This document shows, in pieces, positions 4,433 through 12,097 of a DNA stretch of 23,970 nt. The DNA is taken from positions 1 to 23,970 of the forward strand of contig CAZUSU010000042.1 of NCBI GenBank assembly GCA_964623315.1, written 5' to 3'. The notes under the pieces are model-generated. The model did not search any database, had not been told where the DNA came from, and saw nothing but the letters and a program-made list of their open reading frames with translations. Numbering within the stretch: position 1 is the stretch's first letter; each line of letters starts with the position of its first letter. A program made the translations under genes and the position numbers. The DNA is from CAZUSU01 sp964623315 (GTDB taxonomy: Bacteria; Patescibacteriota; Patescibacteriia; Magasanikbacterales; 2-02-FULL-50-9b).

Positions 4433-5416
4433 ACGTATGAGGATATTATCTCGATAGAAAATTTATGCGCCGCGTGGGGCGAGTTTTTGAATGGCAAACG
4501 AGGGAAGCCTGATGTGCAGGAATTCGGTCGTCGGCTTGCGGATAACATTGTACAACTTCACAACGATCTTGCCGATGGGTCGTATGCCCATGGCGGCTAT
4601 TATGAGTTTTGTATTGCAGATCCGAAGCCTCGAACAATACATAAAGCATCTGTGCGGGATCGATTACTACATCATGCGGTATATCGGATTTTATATCCAT
4701 TTTTTGATCGGACGTTTACGGTGGACTCATACTCGTGTCGAGATAATAAAGGAACTCATCGGGCACTGGCACAATTTAAGGCTCATGCAAATAAGGTGAG
4801 TCATAATCATCATCGTACCTGTTGGGTTTTGAAATGTGATATTCGGAAGTTTTTCGCAAATATCGATCACGCACGGCTCATTAAGATTTTAAGGTGCTAT
4901 ATTCCTGATGAACGGATCATGGATCTGCTGGAACATATTATAAAAAGTTTTGAGACATCTGCGGGTGTAGGTTTACCACTTGGTAACTTAACATCACAGC
5001 TATTCACGAACGTGTATATGAATGTGTTCGATCAGTTTGTGAAGCATAAACTGAAGGCGCAGTTTTATATTCGATACGCCGATGATTTTGTTGTGATGTC
5101 ACATGACCGTGCATGGCTAGAGGTACAACTTCGGTTGATGGATAATTTTTTGCAGTCGGAGCTTGGGCTGGTAATTCACCCAGATAAAATTTATCTTCAA
5201 TCAATCGTTTCGGGCGTTGATTTTTTAGGATGGGTTAATTTTCCAAAACATCGTGTATTACGTAGGTCATCAAAGCAGCGGATGTTTCGGCGGATATTAG
5301 TTCAGGGCGTTGAGGGTCGAATACAGTCATATCGAGGATTGTTGCAGCATGGGAGCACTTTGAAAGTTCAGAGGGAACTAATGAATTTGAATTGGCTACT
5401 TTCGGAGAAGAATTAA
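4412..5416 (+). CDS. DGR reverse transcriptase
   Basis: This 334-residue enzyme copies TR RNA into adenine-mutated cDNA. Motif A is WVLKCDIRKFFANID with catalytic D143. GLPLGNLTSQ (187-196) is the DGR version of the QGxxxSP motif found in group II intron and retron enzymes, and is linked to adenine infidelity. YIRYADDFVVM carries the catalytic D224 and D225. GVDFLGW follows in the usual place, and there is no maturase, endonuclease or protease domain. The start was placed at ATG 4412, where GAGG lies one base away, too close to be an ideal site; a GTG at 4391 is possible and adds seven residues. The gene lies 403 bp downstream of TR, with avd antisense between them. All catalytic residues are present, so it is probably active. 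Confidence 0.96.
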   Translation: MKIQIGHTYEDIISIENLCAAWGEFLNGKRGKPDVQEFGRRLADNIVQLHNDLADGSYAHGGYYEFCIADPKPRTIHKASVRDRLLHHAVYRILYPFFDRTFTVDSYSCRDNKGTHRALAQFKAHANKVSHNHHRTCWVLKCDIRKFFANIDHARLIKILRCYIPDERIMDLLEHIIKSFETSAGVGLPLGNLTSQLFTNVYMNVFDQFVKHKLKAQFYIRYADDFVVMSHDRAWLEVQLRLMDNFLQSELGLVIHPDKIYLQSIVSGVDFLGWVNFPKHRVLRRSSKQRMFRRILVQGVEGRIQSYRGLLQHGSTLKVQRELMNLNWLLSEKN

Positions 5417-5437
5417 TTAAGCGTTTTTACCTCTGTG

Positions 5438-5465
5438 TGCGTAACATTTCATTCACGCAATTTTT
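5438..5465 (+). terminator. Weak terminator-like hairpin after RT
   Basis: TGCGT (5438-5442) and ACGCA (5455-5459) form a short stem with a 12-base loop, then A and T5. It is the only candidate terminator in the 121 bp between the RT stop and the convergent uridine-kinase-like gene. Confidence 0.3.
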
Positions 5466-5537
5466 CCTGACTTCCTCTACTACGGTGTTGTGGAGTTCCT
5501 GACCACACTTACTAAATAGAAAAATTAAAATTTTTGG

Positions 5538-6176
5538 CTAAAGGTAAAATATCAAATCAACTCTTTTTTTGGGAGCATATTTTTTTATATATCTCCGATA
5601 CGCCTGCTTGAAATACCTTACCCAGTTGCTCGGATGATCATCTGGGAGGTAGTTTTTACCCCATTTTTTCTTCTCTCTGGCTATACGTTTTTTATCTGCT
5701 TTTGCAAAGTCTACATCAAGGAAGATCTTTTTATGTATATATTTTGTAAGGGCGTGTTTTGGGTGAAAAAGAAATATTCCGTCTATTACCAGAACTTTCT
5801 TAGTAAGATCAAATGTCTGCTTGGGACCAAAATTATTTTTTTCGTAGTTGTAGGTCTTAAATTTGATCGAATTTTTGCCACTCAAAAATGCCTTAATAAG
5901 CCGTTCTAGGTCGTCATAGCGATACCAGTGATATTCAAATACTTTTGACTTGTATTTTGCCTTCTCAATCATCTGTTTGCGTGCTTTCCAGTGATTGATG
6001 AAATCGTCGAGATGTATTGAGAGTACGTCTTTGTCGTGTTTCGCAATAAAATTGCCAACAGTGGTTTTCCCAGAACCCGCATAGCCATCGACAATAATGG
6101 TCAATCTGGCATGGTCTTTCTTCCATACTTTAATTTTTTGGCAGATTTGTATCGCGATGCGTTCCGATTTGATCAT
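5538..6176 (-). CDS. Uridine kinase-like P-loop phosphotransferase
   Basis: The 212-residue protein has Walker A GYAGSGKT (31-38). IHLDDF (54-59) carries the acidic D-D pair typical of nucleoside kinases of the uridine kinase/phosphoribulokinase group. VLVIDGIFLF (128-137) is the Walker B-like strand, and an R/K-rich segment near 162-172 resembles a lid. Uridine kinase phosphorylates uridine or cytidine with ATP or GTP, but the substrate here is not proven. The gene is AT-rich (18 of 60 G/C in 5821-5880) and Lys-rich, unlike the housekeeping genes downstream, which suggests separate acquisition. It converges on the RT gene. The start codon shares CATG with a plus-strand ATG, and no Shine-Dalgarno sequence is visible. 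Confidence 0.75.
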   Translation of the reverse strand: MIKSERIAIQICQKIKVWKKDHARLTIIVDGYAGSGKTTVGNFIAKHDKDVLSIHLDDFINHWKARKQMIEKAKYKSKVFEYHWYRYDDLERLIKAFLSGKNSIKFKTYNYEKNNFGPKQTFDLTKKVLVIDGIFLFHPKHALTKYIHKKIFLDVDFAKADKKRIAREKKKWGKNYLPDDHPSNWVRYFKQAYRRYIKKYAPKKRVDLIFYL

Positions 6177-6411
6177 GGCTAAAAAGGTAAATGTCTGCGA
6201 CTCACCTCAAATATGTGCGGATCGTTTCATCGCCTTATTGACCGGTGTCCAGAGGGAGATGTCCGATGCACGCATTCTTGGCGAGTTTGATATCGCCAGC
6301 ATCGAGCTCAACCAATCAAACAATGATCTTGTGAATGGTTATATTACTACTATTAACGAACTTTTGCAAATTGTGTACTGTTGCACAGTTAGAGTTACCT
6401 TCTGTGGATGA
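6175..6411 (+). CDS. Doubtful small hypothetical protein
   Basis: A 78-residue frame begins with ATG at 6175, sharing CATG with the divergent kinase start. It encodes MAKKVNVCDSPQICADRFIALL followed by a helical stretch with ELNQSNNDLVNGYITTINELL. No family was recognised and no ribosome site or promoter is visible. The stop lies in the loop of a 14-bp inverted repeat. The composition does not exclude a gene, and the middle looks protein-like, but this may be chance. Confidence 0.25.
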   Translation: MAKKVNVCDSPQICADRFIALLTGVQREMSDARILGEFDIASIELNQSNNDLVNGYITTINELLQIVYCCTVRVTFCG

Positions 6412-6426
6412 GACTGTGCAACAGTA
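6376..6426. repeat. 14-bp inverted repeat made of two ACTGT-N3-ACAGT dyads
   Basis: TACTGTTGCACAGT (6376-6389) and its exact complement ACTGTGCAACAGTA (6413-6426) are separated by 23 bases. Each arm is itself a dyad (ACTGT-N3-ACAGT), so the region holds two operator-like half-turn sites 36 bp apart, or one long hairpin. No T run follows. Both are upstream of the cupredoxin gene. Confidence 0.6.
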
Positions 6427-6458
6427 GTGTTCTTGCGCTCCCCATGACCCCATGTTAG

Positions 6459-6487
6459 AATACCCCTGCTAAAAAAACAGGGGTATT
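6459..6487 (+). terminator. 10-bp hairpin upstream of the cupredoxin gene
   Basis: AATACCCCTG (6459-6468) pairs perfectly with CAGGGGTATT (6478-6487) around a 9-base A-rich loop, and TTATG follows. It may end transcripts coming from the left. The 3' arm also contains AGGGG, ten bases before the ATG at 6494, so in a transcript that includes it the only ribosome-site-like sequence would be hidden in the stem. Confidence 0.55.
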
Positions 6488-6493
6488 TTATGT

Positions 6494-6886
6494 ATGAACA
6501 TACGTCCATCCCACATTAAAATAATTATTGGCCTCAGTATTATTGTTGGCATCGTTGCGTTGGTTCAGGTGACCCGCATGATTTCCACTTCCCCTTCCGC
6601 AAAAACCGTTGAGGTGTCCATCAGAATTCCTCAAAATAGCTGGCGATGGGATCCAAAAGAAATTATTATACCCGCCAACACGGCCGCGCGATTGCGTATT
6701 TATAACGAAGATATTTACGAGCATGGTATTTTCATAAAAGCGCTTAACATCAAACAAACAATCGTGCCGCAAGCAGAGACCGTCATAAACATACCGGCAA
6801 CACCGGCCGGAGAATATCCGTTCCGTTGTTCTGTCTGGTGTGGTGAAGGTCATGCCGAACAAAATGGCGTACTCATAGTACGTTAA
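6494..6886 (+). CDS. Membrane-anchored cupredoxin (CuA-like, cox2-type)
   Basis: The 130-residue protein has an N-terminal membrane helix (about 9-27) and one cupredoxin domain on the outer side. EHGIF with H77 and CSVWCGEGH with C112, C116 and H120 follow the H...CxxxCxxxH ligand order of the dinuclear CuA centre of cytochrome oxidase subunit II and N2O reductase. The CuA motif next has Met three residues after the last His; here the residue is Gln123. The site may thus be altered CuA, or bind a different copper form. The protein is much shorter than COX2, with one helix instead of two, and no oxidase genes are nearby. It lies 16 bp upstream of a PQQ-enzyme-like gene and is probably co-transcribed, so an electron-transfer pairing is possible but unproven. 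Confidence 0.8.
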   Translation: MNIRPSHIKIIIGLSIIVGIVALVQVTRMISTSPSAKTVEVSIRIPQNSWRWDPKEIIIPANTAARLRIYNEDIYEHGIFIKALNIKQTIVPQAETVINIPATPAGEYPFRCSVWCGEGHAEQNGVLIVR

Positions 6887-6902
6887 TAATACGACACCAC
6901 TT

Positions 6903-8252
6903 ATGCATGAACGTCTTACCACATTTCTCCACGCCATAACATCACGGCGCGCGCTCGTCGTTTATGCCGTCATCGTTGCCACATTTTTTCTTGGCGCCTT
7001 TTCTTCGCTGTATAAAATAGGACTGCGCTCATGGGTACCGGCCGCCATAGACAAAACAAAAATTGTGCTCGGATTGGTAAAACCGGAAGGAACCAAAGAA
7101 GGACTTACCGTGAGCACCGAGCGCTACGAATTTGATACGGCCTTTAAGGTGTCTGAATCAGGCGTGTTTCAACTTGCCACTACCGATGGAAAAAATGTAT
7201 TGGCCGTGGAACGCAACACCGGCTTATTAATTTTGTTAACGCCAAACGGCACGACCTATCAAGAATCTACGTTGTCTGCTTCCGTTTTACCAACCGCACA
7301 GCAGGGCAAAGAGCCGGCAGATCCTCAACCGCCGGTCATCATGGACTTGCATTATGGATTGGGCCGCCTTTTATATTCTGTTGTTTTGCAAGACAACAAA
7401 AAAGCGTGCCAATCGATTGCGCTGTTTGAATTGCCGTTGACGCTTGCAGATAAAAAAGTGGGAGCGCCGGCAGAAAAATTTCGCACGCCGTGTCTTGCCG
7501 ACACCAAAAATGCAGTAATGTGGGGGGGACGAATTACCAACAACAAACAGAAAATATTTTTGTCTGTGGGCGAACAGCGATATGACAGAAGCGGCTATAG
7601 AAAAAAAAGAATTGTGTCAGAGGAAGATTTCGCACTCGCGCGTACGGTATTTGGCAAAGTGCTCGCCATGGATCCGACCAACTATTCGTACACCGTTTTT
7701 ACTGCGGGCCATCGGAATGCGCAGGGATTATTTTGGGATGAAGATCGTCGGCAACTCTGGTCTGCCGAGCACGGGGCAAATGGGGGTGACGAAGTCAACT
7801 TGTTGATACAAGGGAAAAATTACGGTTGGCCGTTGGTGAGTTATGGCAAGCCGTATCCGGAGCGGTTCCCGAGTGGCGTTCAAGAAATATGGCGTTCAAG
7901 AAATCCTTCGCGTGGTGTTGATACCATACCGGAGCGTAAGGGGTATCTATCCGGCGCGCACACCGGCTATGCAGAACCGACAATGGTGTGGTCTCCGGGG
8001 GTTGGTGTAGGAAATTTGTTGCGCGTTACCAACGCATCGCCCCTCGCCGATTGGCGCGGCGACTTATTGGTAGCCACGATGGGTGAAGCGCGTCTCCATC
8101 GTTTGCGACTGAATGCACAGAGTGCAGTCATCATGGATGAGAATATCAAAATAGGACTCCGCATTCGCGATATGATCGTATTGGGAAACGGCCACATTGC
8201 TTTGGCATTTGATCAGGGATCAACGGTGGTGCTCAAAGTTGCAGATCTTTAA
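6903..8252 (+). CDS. Membrane-anchored PQQ-dependent sugar dehydrogenase-like protein
   Basis: The 449-residue protein begins with a signal-anchor helix (about 18-37), followed by a beta-propeller-like region. AGHRNAQGLFWDE (from A268), then SAEHGANGGDEVNLL and GKNYGWPLVSYG, are the conserved signature of the glucose/sorbosone dehydrogenase (soluble aldose dehydrogenase) family, whose quinoprotein members oxidise sugars with PQQ. The N-terminal half is divergent. Whether PQQ is bound is unknown, since no PQQ synthesis gene is in the window and many family members have unknown substrates. It follows the cupredoxin gene by 16 bp. A periplasmic or cell-surface oxidation with the cupredoxin as electron acceptor would fit, but this is inference. 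Confidence 0.8.
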   Translation: MHERLTTFLHAITSRRALVVYAVIVATFFLGAFSSLYKIGLRSWVPAAIDKTKIVLGLVKPEGTKEGLTVSTERYEFDTAFKVSESGVFQLATTDGKNVLAVERNTGLLILLTPNGTTYQESTLSASVLPTAQQGKEPADPQPPVIMDLHYGLGRLLYSVVLQDNKKACQSIALFELPLTLADKKVGAPAEKFRTPCLADTKNAVMWGGRITNNKQKIFLSVGEQRYDRSGYRKKRIVSEEDFALARTVFGKVLAMDPTNYSYTVFTAGHRNAQGLFWDEDRRQLWSAEHGANGGDEVNLLIQGKNYGWPLVSYGKPYPERFPSGVQEIWRSRNPSRGVDTIPERKGYLSGAHTGYAEPTMVWSPGVGVGNLLRVTNASPLADWRGDLLVATMGEARLHRLRLNAQSAVIMDENIKIGLRIRDMIVLGNGHIALAFDQGSTVVLKVADL

Positions 8253-8261
8253 ACGCAAGAG

Positions 8262-8270
8262 TGGTATACT
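8262..8270 (+). promoter_or_regulatory. Extended -10 promoter for the CAP-domain gene
   Basis: TGG plus TATACT (8265-8270) is an extended -10 element. A TTGCAG at 8239 is 20 bases upstream, too far to be ideal. The ATG at 8285 is only 14 bases beyond the box, so the leader would be about 8 bases. Confidence 0.5.
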
Positions 8271-8284
8271 ACCCAGCATGCGCT

Positions 8285-9205
8285 ATGTTTAAACAACATC
8301 GGGTACCACTTGCCATAACGGCTTTTTTGAGCTGTACCTTAATCGTTAGCACACTATTTTTTGCCACAGAAGCGGGGCCATCCTTTGCCGCAACAAAACA
8401 GCCACCAAATAAACCGACCGGCTATTTACAAAAAAAATCAGCACCAAATAAGGTAACGCGGCCAGTGCAAAAAAAATCAACCAAGCTGGCGCCGAAAGCA
8501 AAAAAAATCTCTTCGTTAATTGAAACGCCGCTCACCGTTACCGGCATTATTACCGCCACGAACGAGGCGCGCAAAAATAATGGGGGGCATGTGGCGCTGG
8601 TGGAGAATAAAACACTCAATCTTGCCGCAGAAATGCGCATGAAGGATATGTTTAAAAAACAGTATTTTGAACACAACGCACCGGACGGCACTAAACCGGC
8701 CGAGGTCGCAGAAAAGGCCGGATACGATTATCTACTGTTTGGAGAAAACATCGCGCTCGGGCCGTTCATTAATGATCAGGCAATCGTTGATGCGTGGATG
8801 AAAAGTCCGTTACATCGCGAAAATATGCTCAAGGCCGGTTTTACCGAAATTGGTATTGCAGTGGGAAAAGGCAACATGTTTGGCGACGAAACATGGATTG
8901 GCGTACAATTGTTTGGCAAGCCGGCACAAGATTGTCCGGCGCCGGACAGCGATCTAAAAAAACAGATTGATACCGGCAGTACACAACTAGATACCCAGCA
9001 AAGCGCGCTTGAAAAATTACGCGCCGAATTGGACGGCGCGCGTACGGTGACCAACGAAGATGTTGACGCCTATAATGAAAAGGTGGTTATTCACAATCGG
9101 ATGATTGATGAAATCAAGGCGTTCGCGACCGAGATAAACAAAGTACGTAAGGAATTTAACGCACAAGTTGACACCTACAATGAGTGCTTGCAAAGAGCGC
9201 AATAA
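8285..9205 (+). CDS. Secreted CAP (SCP/PR-1, YkwD-like) domain protein
   Basis: From ATG 8285 the protein has 306 residues. MFKQHR plus a hydrophobic run ending near ATEAGPSFAA is a signal peptide. A Lys/Pro-rich linker follows to about residue 75. The CAP domain (about 80-220) contains TNEARKNNG, NLAAEMRMKDM, HNAPDGTKPAEVAEKAGY, FGENIA, WMKSPLHRENMLKAGFTEIGIAV and TWIGVQLF, with the conserved His/Glu pairs of bacterial YkwD-like proteins. The C-terminal 85 residues form a predicted coiled coil with one Cys near each end. The role of bacterial CAP proteins is mostly unknown; surface or cell-wall association is likely. An upstream GTG at 8261 would lie across the promoter, so it was not chosen. 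It ends 15 bp before ileS. Confidence 0.85.
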   Translation: MFKQHRVPLAITAFLSCTLIVSTLFFATEAGPSFAATKQPPNKPTGYLQKKSAPNKVTRPVQKKSTKLAPKAKKISSLIETPLTVTGIITATNEARKNNGGHVALVENKTLNLAAEMRMKDMFKKQYFEHNAPDGTKPAEVAEKAGYDYLLFGENIALGPFINDQAIVDAWMKSPLHRENMLKAGFTEIGIAVGKGNMFGDETWIGVQLFGKPAQDCPAPDSDLKKQIDTGSTQLDTQQSALEKLRAELDGARTVTNEDVDAYNEKVVIHNRMIDEIKAFATEINKVRKEFNAQVDTYNECLQRAQ

Positions 9206-9220
9206 TCTTGATCGGCTGTT

Positions 9221-12055
9221 ATGGCTACACCTAAATTTCCCGACATTGAACGCGATATGCTCGCGCGCTGGGACGCAGAAAAACTTTTTGAAAAAACACT
9301 GGAAAAAACGCGCAGAGGCACGCCATTTGTTTTTTTTGAGGGGCCACCGACGGCAAATGGCATGCCGGGACTGCACCACGTCATTGCGCGCGCATTTAAA
9401 GATGCGGTGCCGCGCTACCAAACCATGCGCGGTCGTTTTGTAGACCGCAAAGGAGGGTGGGATACGCACGGCCTCCCCGTAGAATTACAAGTGGAAAAGC
9501 AATTAGGCATTTCTGGCAAAGGACAGATTGAAAATCTGGTCGCCGGAGACGCGCGCGCTTCCATCATTGCGTTCAACGAAAAATGTAAAGCAAGTGTGTG
9601 GGAATATCTGGACGAATGGACAAAGATGACGCGCCGCATGGGCTATTGGGTTGATATTGAAAATGCATACATCACCTACAAAAATGAATACATAGAATCG
9701 CTGTGGTCCGTGTTAAAACGTGTGCATGAACGTGGCCTATTGTATGAAGGGCACAAAGTGGTGCCGCATTGTCCCCGCTGTGGCACCGCGCTTTCCAGCC
9801 ACGAAGTCGCGCAAGGATATAAAATGGTGACCGACGAATCGGTGTATGTAAAATTTAAAATTTCCGGCGCGCCCCACACCTATGTATTGGGCTGGACCAC
9901 GACGCCATGGACATTGCCGGGGAATGTGGCGCTGGCAGTTGGCGCAGATGTCGCGTACGTGCGCGCAGAAGTTGAGGGCGAAATTTTTATTCTTGCCGAA
10001 GCGTTAGTGGAAAAAATTTTGGGCGCTGGTGCAAAAATAATTTCAAAAATAAACGGGGCAGAATTGGTGGGGACCGAATACGAACCGTTGTTCGGTTTTT
10101 TGGCCGCTGAAATTAAGCCGGACGAGCGCGCGAACGCATTTAAAATTTATGCCGCCGATTTTGTTACCACCACGGACGGCACCGGCATTGTCCACACGGC
10201 CGTCATGTACGGCGAAGATGATTATCAGTTGGGGCACAAAGTTGGCCTGCCAAAATTGCACACCGTGGGCGAAGACGGTAATTTTTTGCCGTTTGTTACG
10301 CCATGGGCCGGCATGTTTGTGAAATCAGATGAGGTAGAACAAGGGATCATCTCGGATTTGCGCGAACGCGGCCTTCTTTTGCGCACAGAAAAATACGAAC
10401 ATGAATATCCGTTTTGCTGGCGCTGTTCCACTCCGCTCTTGTATTACGCTAAAGATTCGTGGTTCATCAAAATGTCAGAACTGTCCGGCGAACTGCAAGC
10501 ACGCAACGCCACCGTTCACTGGGTTCCGGAGCATATTCGTGATGGACGTTTTGGCGAGTGGCTTAAAAATGTTAAGGACTGGGCGCTTTCACGCGAACGC
10601 TATTGGGGAACGCCACTGCCCATTTGGAAATGCGGCGCGTGCGGAACATTTGACGTACTCGGTTCTTCTGCCGACATTGTCGCTCACGGCATGCAGGCGC
10701 CGGACGATCTACACCGCCCTTACGTTGATGAAATTTCTTACGCCTGTGCCTGTGGCGGCACCAAAACGCGCATCAAAGAAGTGGCGGATTGCTGGTTTGA
10801 TTCCGGCGCGATGTTTACTGCGCAGTGGGGGTATCAGTGGAAGGAGGAAGGTGTGGCTAAAAAGAATTTTGACGCGCACTATCCGGCGGACTACATTGCC
10901 GAAGCGATAGATCAAACACGCGGTTGGTTTTACACCTTGCTTGCCGTAGCAACGGCGCTTGAATTGCCGGCACCGTACAAAAACGTCGTGTGTATTTCAC
11001 ACCTTTTGGATGCAAAAGGCCAGAAGATGTCTAAGTCAAAAGGCAACGTGGTAAATCCGTGGGAGATTTTTGATGAATACGGCGCCGATGCGTTACGTTT
11101 TTTCTTGTACACCACCTCACCGGCCGGCGATCCAAAAGTATTTGACAAAAAATCCGTGGACGATGTGGTAAAAAAAGTATTTCTGATTTGGTGGAACGTG
11201 CTGGAGTTTTATAAGATGTACGCGGATTTGACGGCCACGAAATACAACTTGACGCATCCGCTTGATGCATGGCTTGCCGCGCGACTCCAAAAAACAGTGA
11301 ATATTGTTACCGAACAGTTGGACGCATACGAATTAACCAACGCCACGCGCGAACTATCCTTATTAATGGCGGATCTGTCCACGTGGTATGTGCGCCGTTC
11401 GCGTGCGCGTTTTAAGCAGGGCGGCGCAGATGGCGCCGCGGCGGCGGCAATGCTCTGCCATACGCTCGTCACCGTTGCAAAATTATTTGCTCCTTTCACC
11501 CCAATTGTTGCGGACGCGGTGTATCGGGAAATTATGGGCGCAGATAGCTCAGTGCATCTGGAGGACTGGCCGGATACGGGTGTTGTTGACTCTGCCGTGT
11601 TGGAATCTATGACAGCGGTGCGCGCATTGGTAACGCAAGCGCTGGAACAGCGCGCCATTGCCGGCATTCCGGTGCGGCAAATTTTGGGAACACTCACCGT
11701 GCCGCACACGGCGGCCGCGCTCGCGCCTCTGTTTGAAATTTTGCAGGAAGAAGTAAATGTTGAACGCGTCGTGGTGGGGGAGGCACTGGTACTTGATATC
11801 GTCATTACTCCACAACTTAAAGAGCAGGGTACTCTGCGTGAGTGTATTAGACATATAAATGCACTGCGAAAAGAACGGCGTATGAAGCCGCGAGAATCCG
11901 CGGTGTTTATTATTTCGTGTACCGACACATTGCAATCACTTCTGGAAAAAAATAAATCAGCGCTTACAGAGGCAACGGCGAGCACGTTGCAATTTGGTGC
12001 CGTGACCGATGGATCTTCTGCAGAAATTGCCGGCGAAACAGTTCTGATTAAATAA
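9221..12055 (+). CDS. ileS: Isoleucyl-tRNA synthetase
   Basis: This 944-residue class I synthetase charges tRNA-Ile. GPPTANGMPGLHHVIAR (41-57) holds the HIGH-equivalent, in the GLHH form frequent in one bacterial IleRS branch. WTTTPWTLPGNVALAV lies in the CP1 editing domain, which removes valine. WFYTLLAVATAL and the class signature KMSKS (602-606) close the catalytic domain. An anticodon-binding domain with ARLQKTV and MADLSTWYVRRSRARF follows, and the protein ends with a small C-terminal domain. The length and domain order are complete. The PHCPRCGTAL and CWRC cysteine pairs indicate zinc-binding insertions. No Shine-Dalgarno sequence precedes the ATG. It lies downstream of the CAP gene and may share its promoter. 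Confidence 0.97.
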   Translation: MATPKFPDIERDMLARWDAEKLFEKTLEKTRRGTPFVFFEGPPTANGMPGLHHVIARAFKDAVPRYQTMRGRFVDRKGGWDTHGLPVELQVEKQLGISGKGQIENLVAGDARASIIAFNEKCKASVWEYLDEWTKMTRRMGYWVDIENAYITYKNEYIESLWSVLKRVHERGLLYEGHKVVPHCPRCGTALSSHEVAQGYKMVTDESVYVKFKISGAPHTYVLGWTTTPWTLPGNVALAVGADVAYVRAEVEGEIFILAEALVEKILGAGAKIISKINGAELVGTEYEPLFGFLAAEIKPDERANAFKIYAADFVTTTDGTGIVHTAVMYGEDDYQLGHKVGLPKLHTVGEDGNFLPFVTPWAGMFVKSDEVEQGIISDLRERGLLLRTEKYEHEYPFCWRCSTPLLYYAKDSWFIKMSELSGELQARNATVHWVPEHIRDGRFGEWLKNVKDWALSRERYWGTPLPIWKCGACGTFDVLGSSADIVAHGMQAPDDLHRPYVDEISYACACGGTKTRIKEVADCWFDSGAMFTAQWGYQWKEEGVAKKNFDAHYPADYIAEAIDQTRGWFYTLLAVATALELPAPYKNVVCISHLLDAKGQKMSKSKGNVVNPWEIFDEYGADALRFFLYTTSPAGDPKVFDKKSVDDVVKKVFLIWWNVLEFYKMYADLTATKYNLTHPLDAWLAARLQKTVNIVTEQLDAYELTNATRELSLLMADLSTWYVRRSRARFKQGGADGAAAAAMLCHTLVTVAKLFAPFTPIVADAVYREIMGADSSVHLEDWPDTGVVDSAVLESMTAVRALVTQALEQRAIAGIPVRQILGTLTVPHTAAALAPLFEILQEEVNVERVVVGEALVLDIVITPQLKEQGTLRECIRHINALRKERRMKPRESAVFIISCTDTLQSLLEKNKSALTEATASTLQFGAVTDGSSAEIAGETVLIK

Positions 12056-12059
12056 TATT

Positions 12060-12087
12060 TTGCCGCCACAGTGGCATGTGATATACT
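12060..12087 (+). promoter_or_regulatory. Promoter placing prepilin peptidase mRNA nearly leaderless
   Basis: TTGCCG (12060-12065), a 16-base spacer ending in TGA, and TATACT (12082-12087). The ATG at 12098 is 10 bases beyond the -10 box, so the leader would be about 3-4 bases. Confidence 0.6.
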
Positions 12088-12097
12088 GTTCCACGAC

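Noticed and set aside
4412..5416. RT as a group II intron or retron enzyme
   Set aside because: There is no maturase or endonuclease domain and no intron RNA. LPLGNLTSQ, the TR/VR pair and Avd indicate a DGR.
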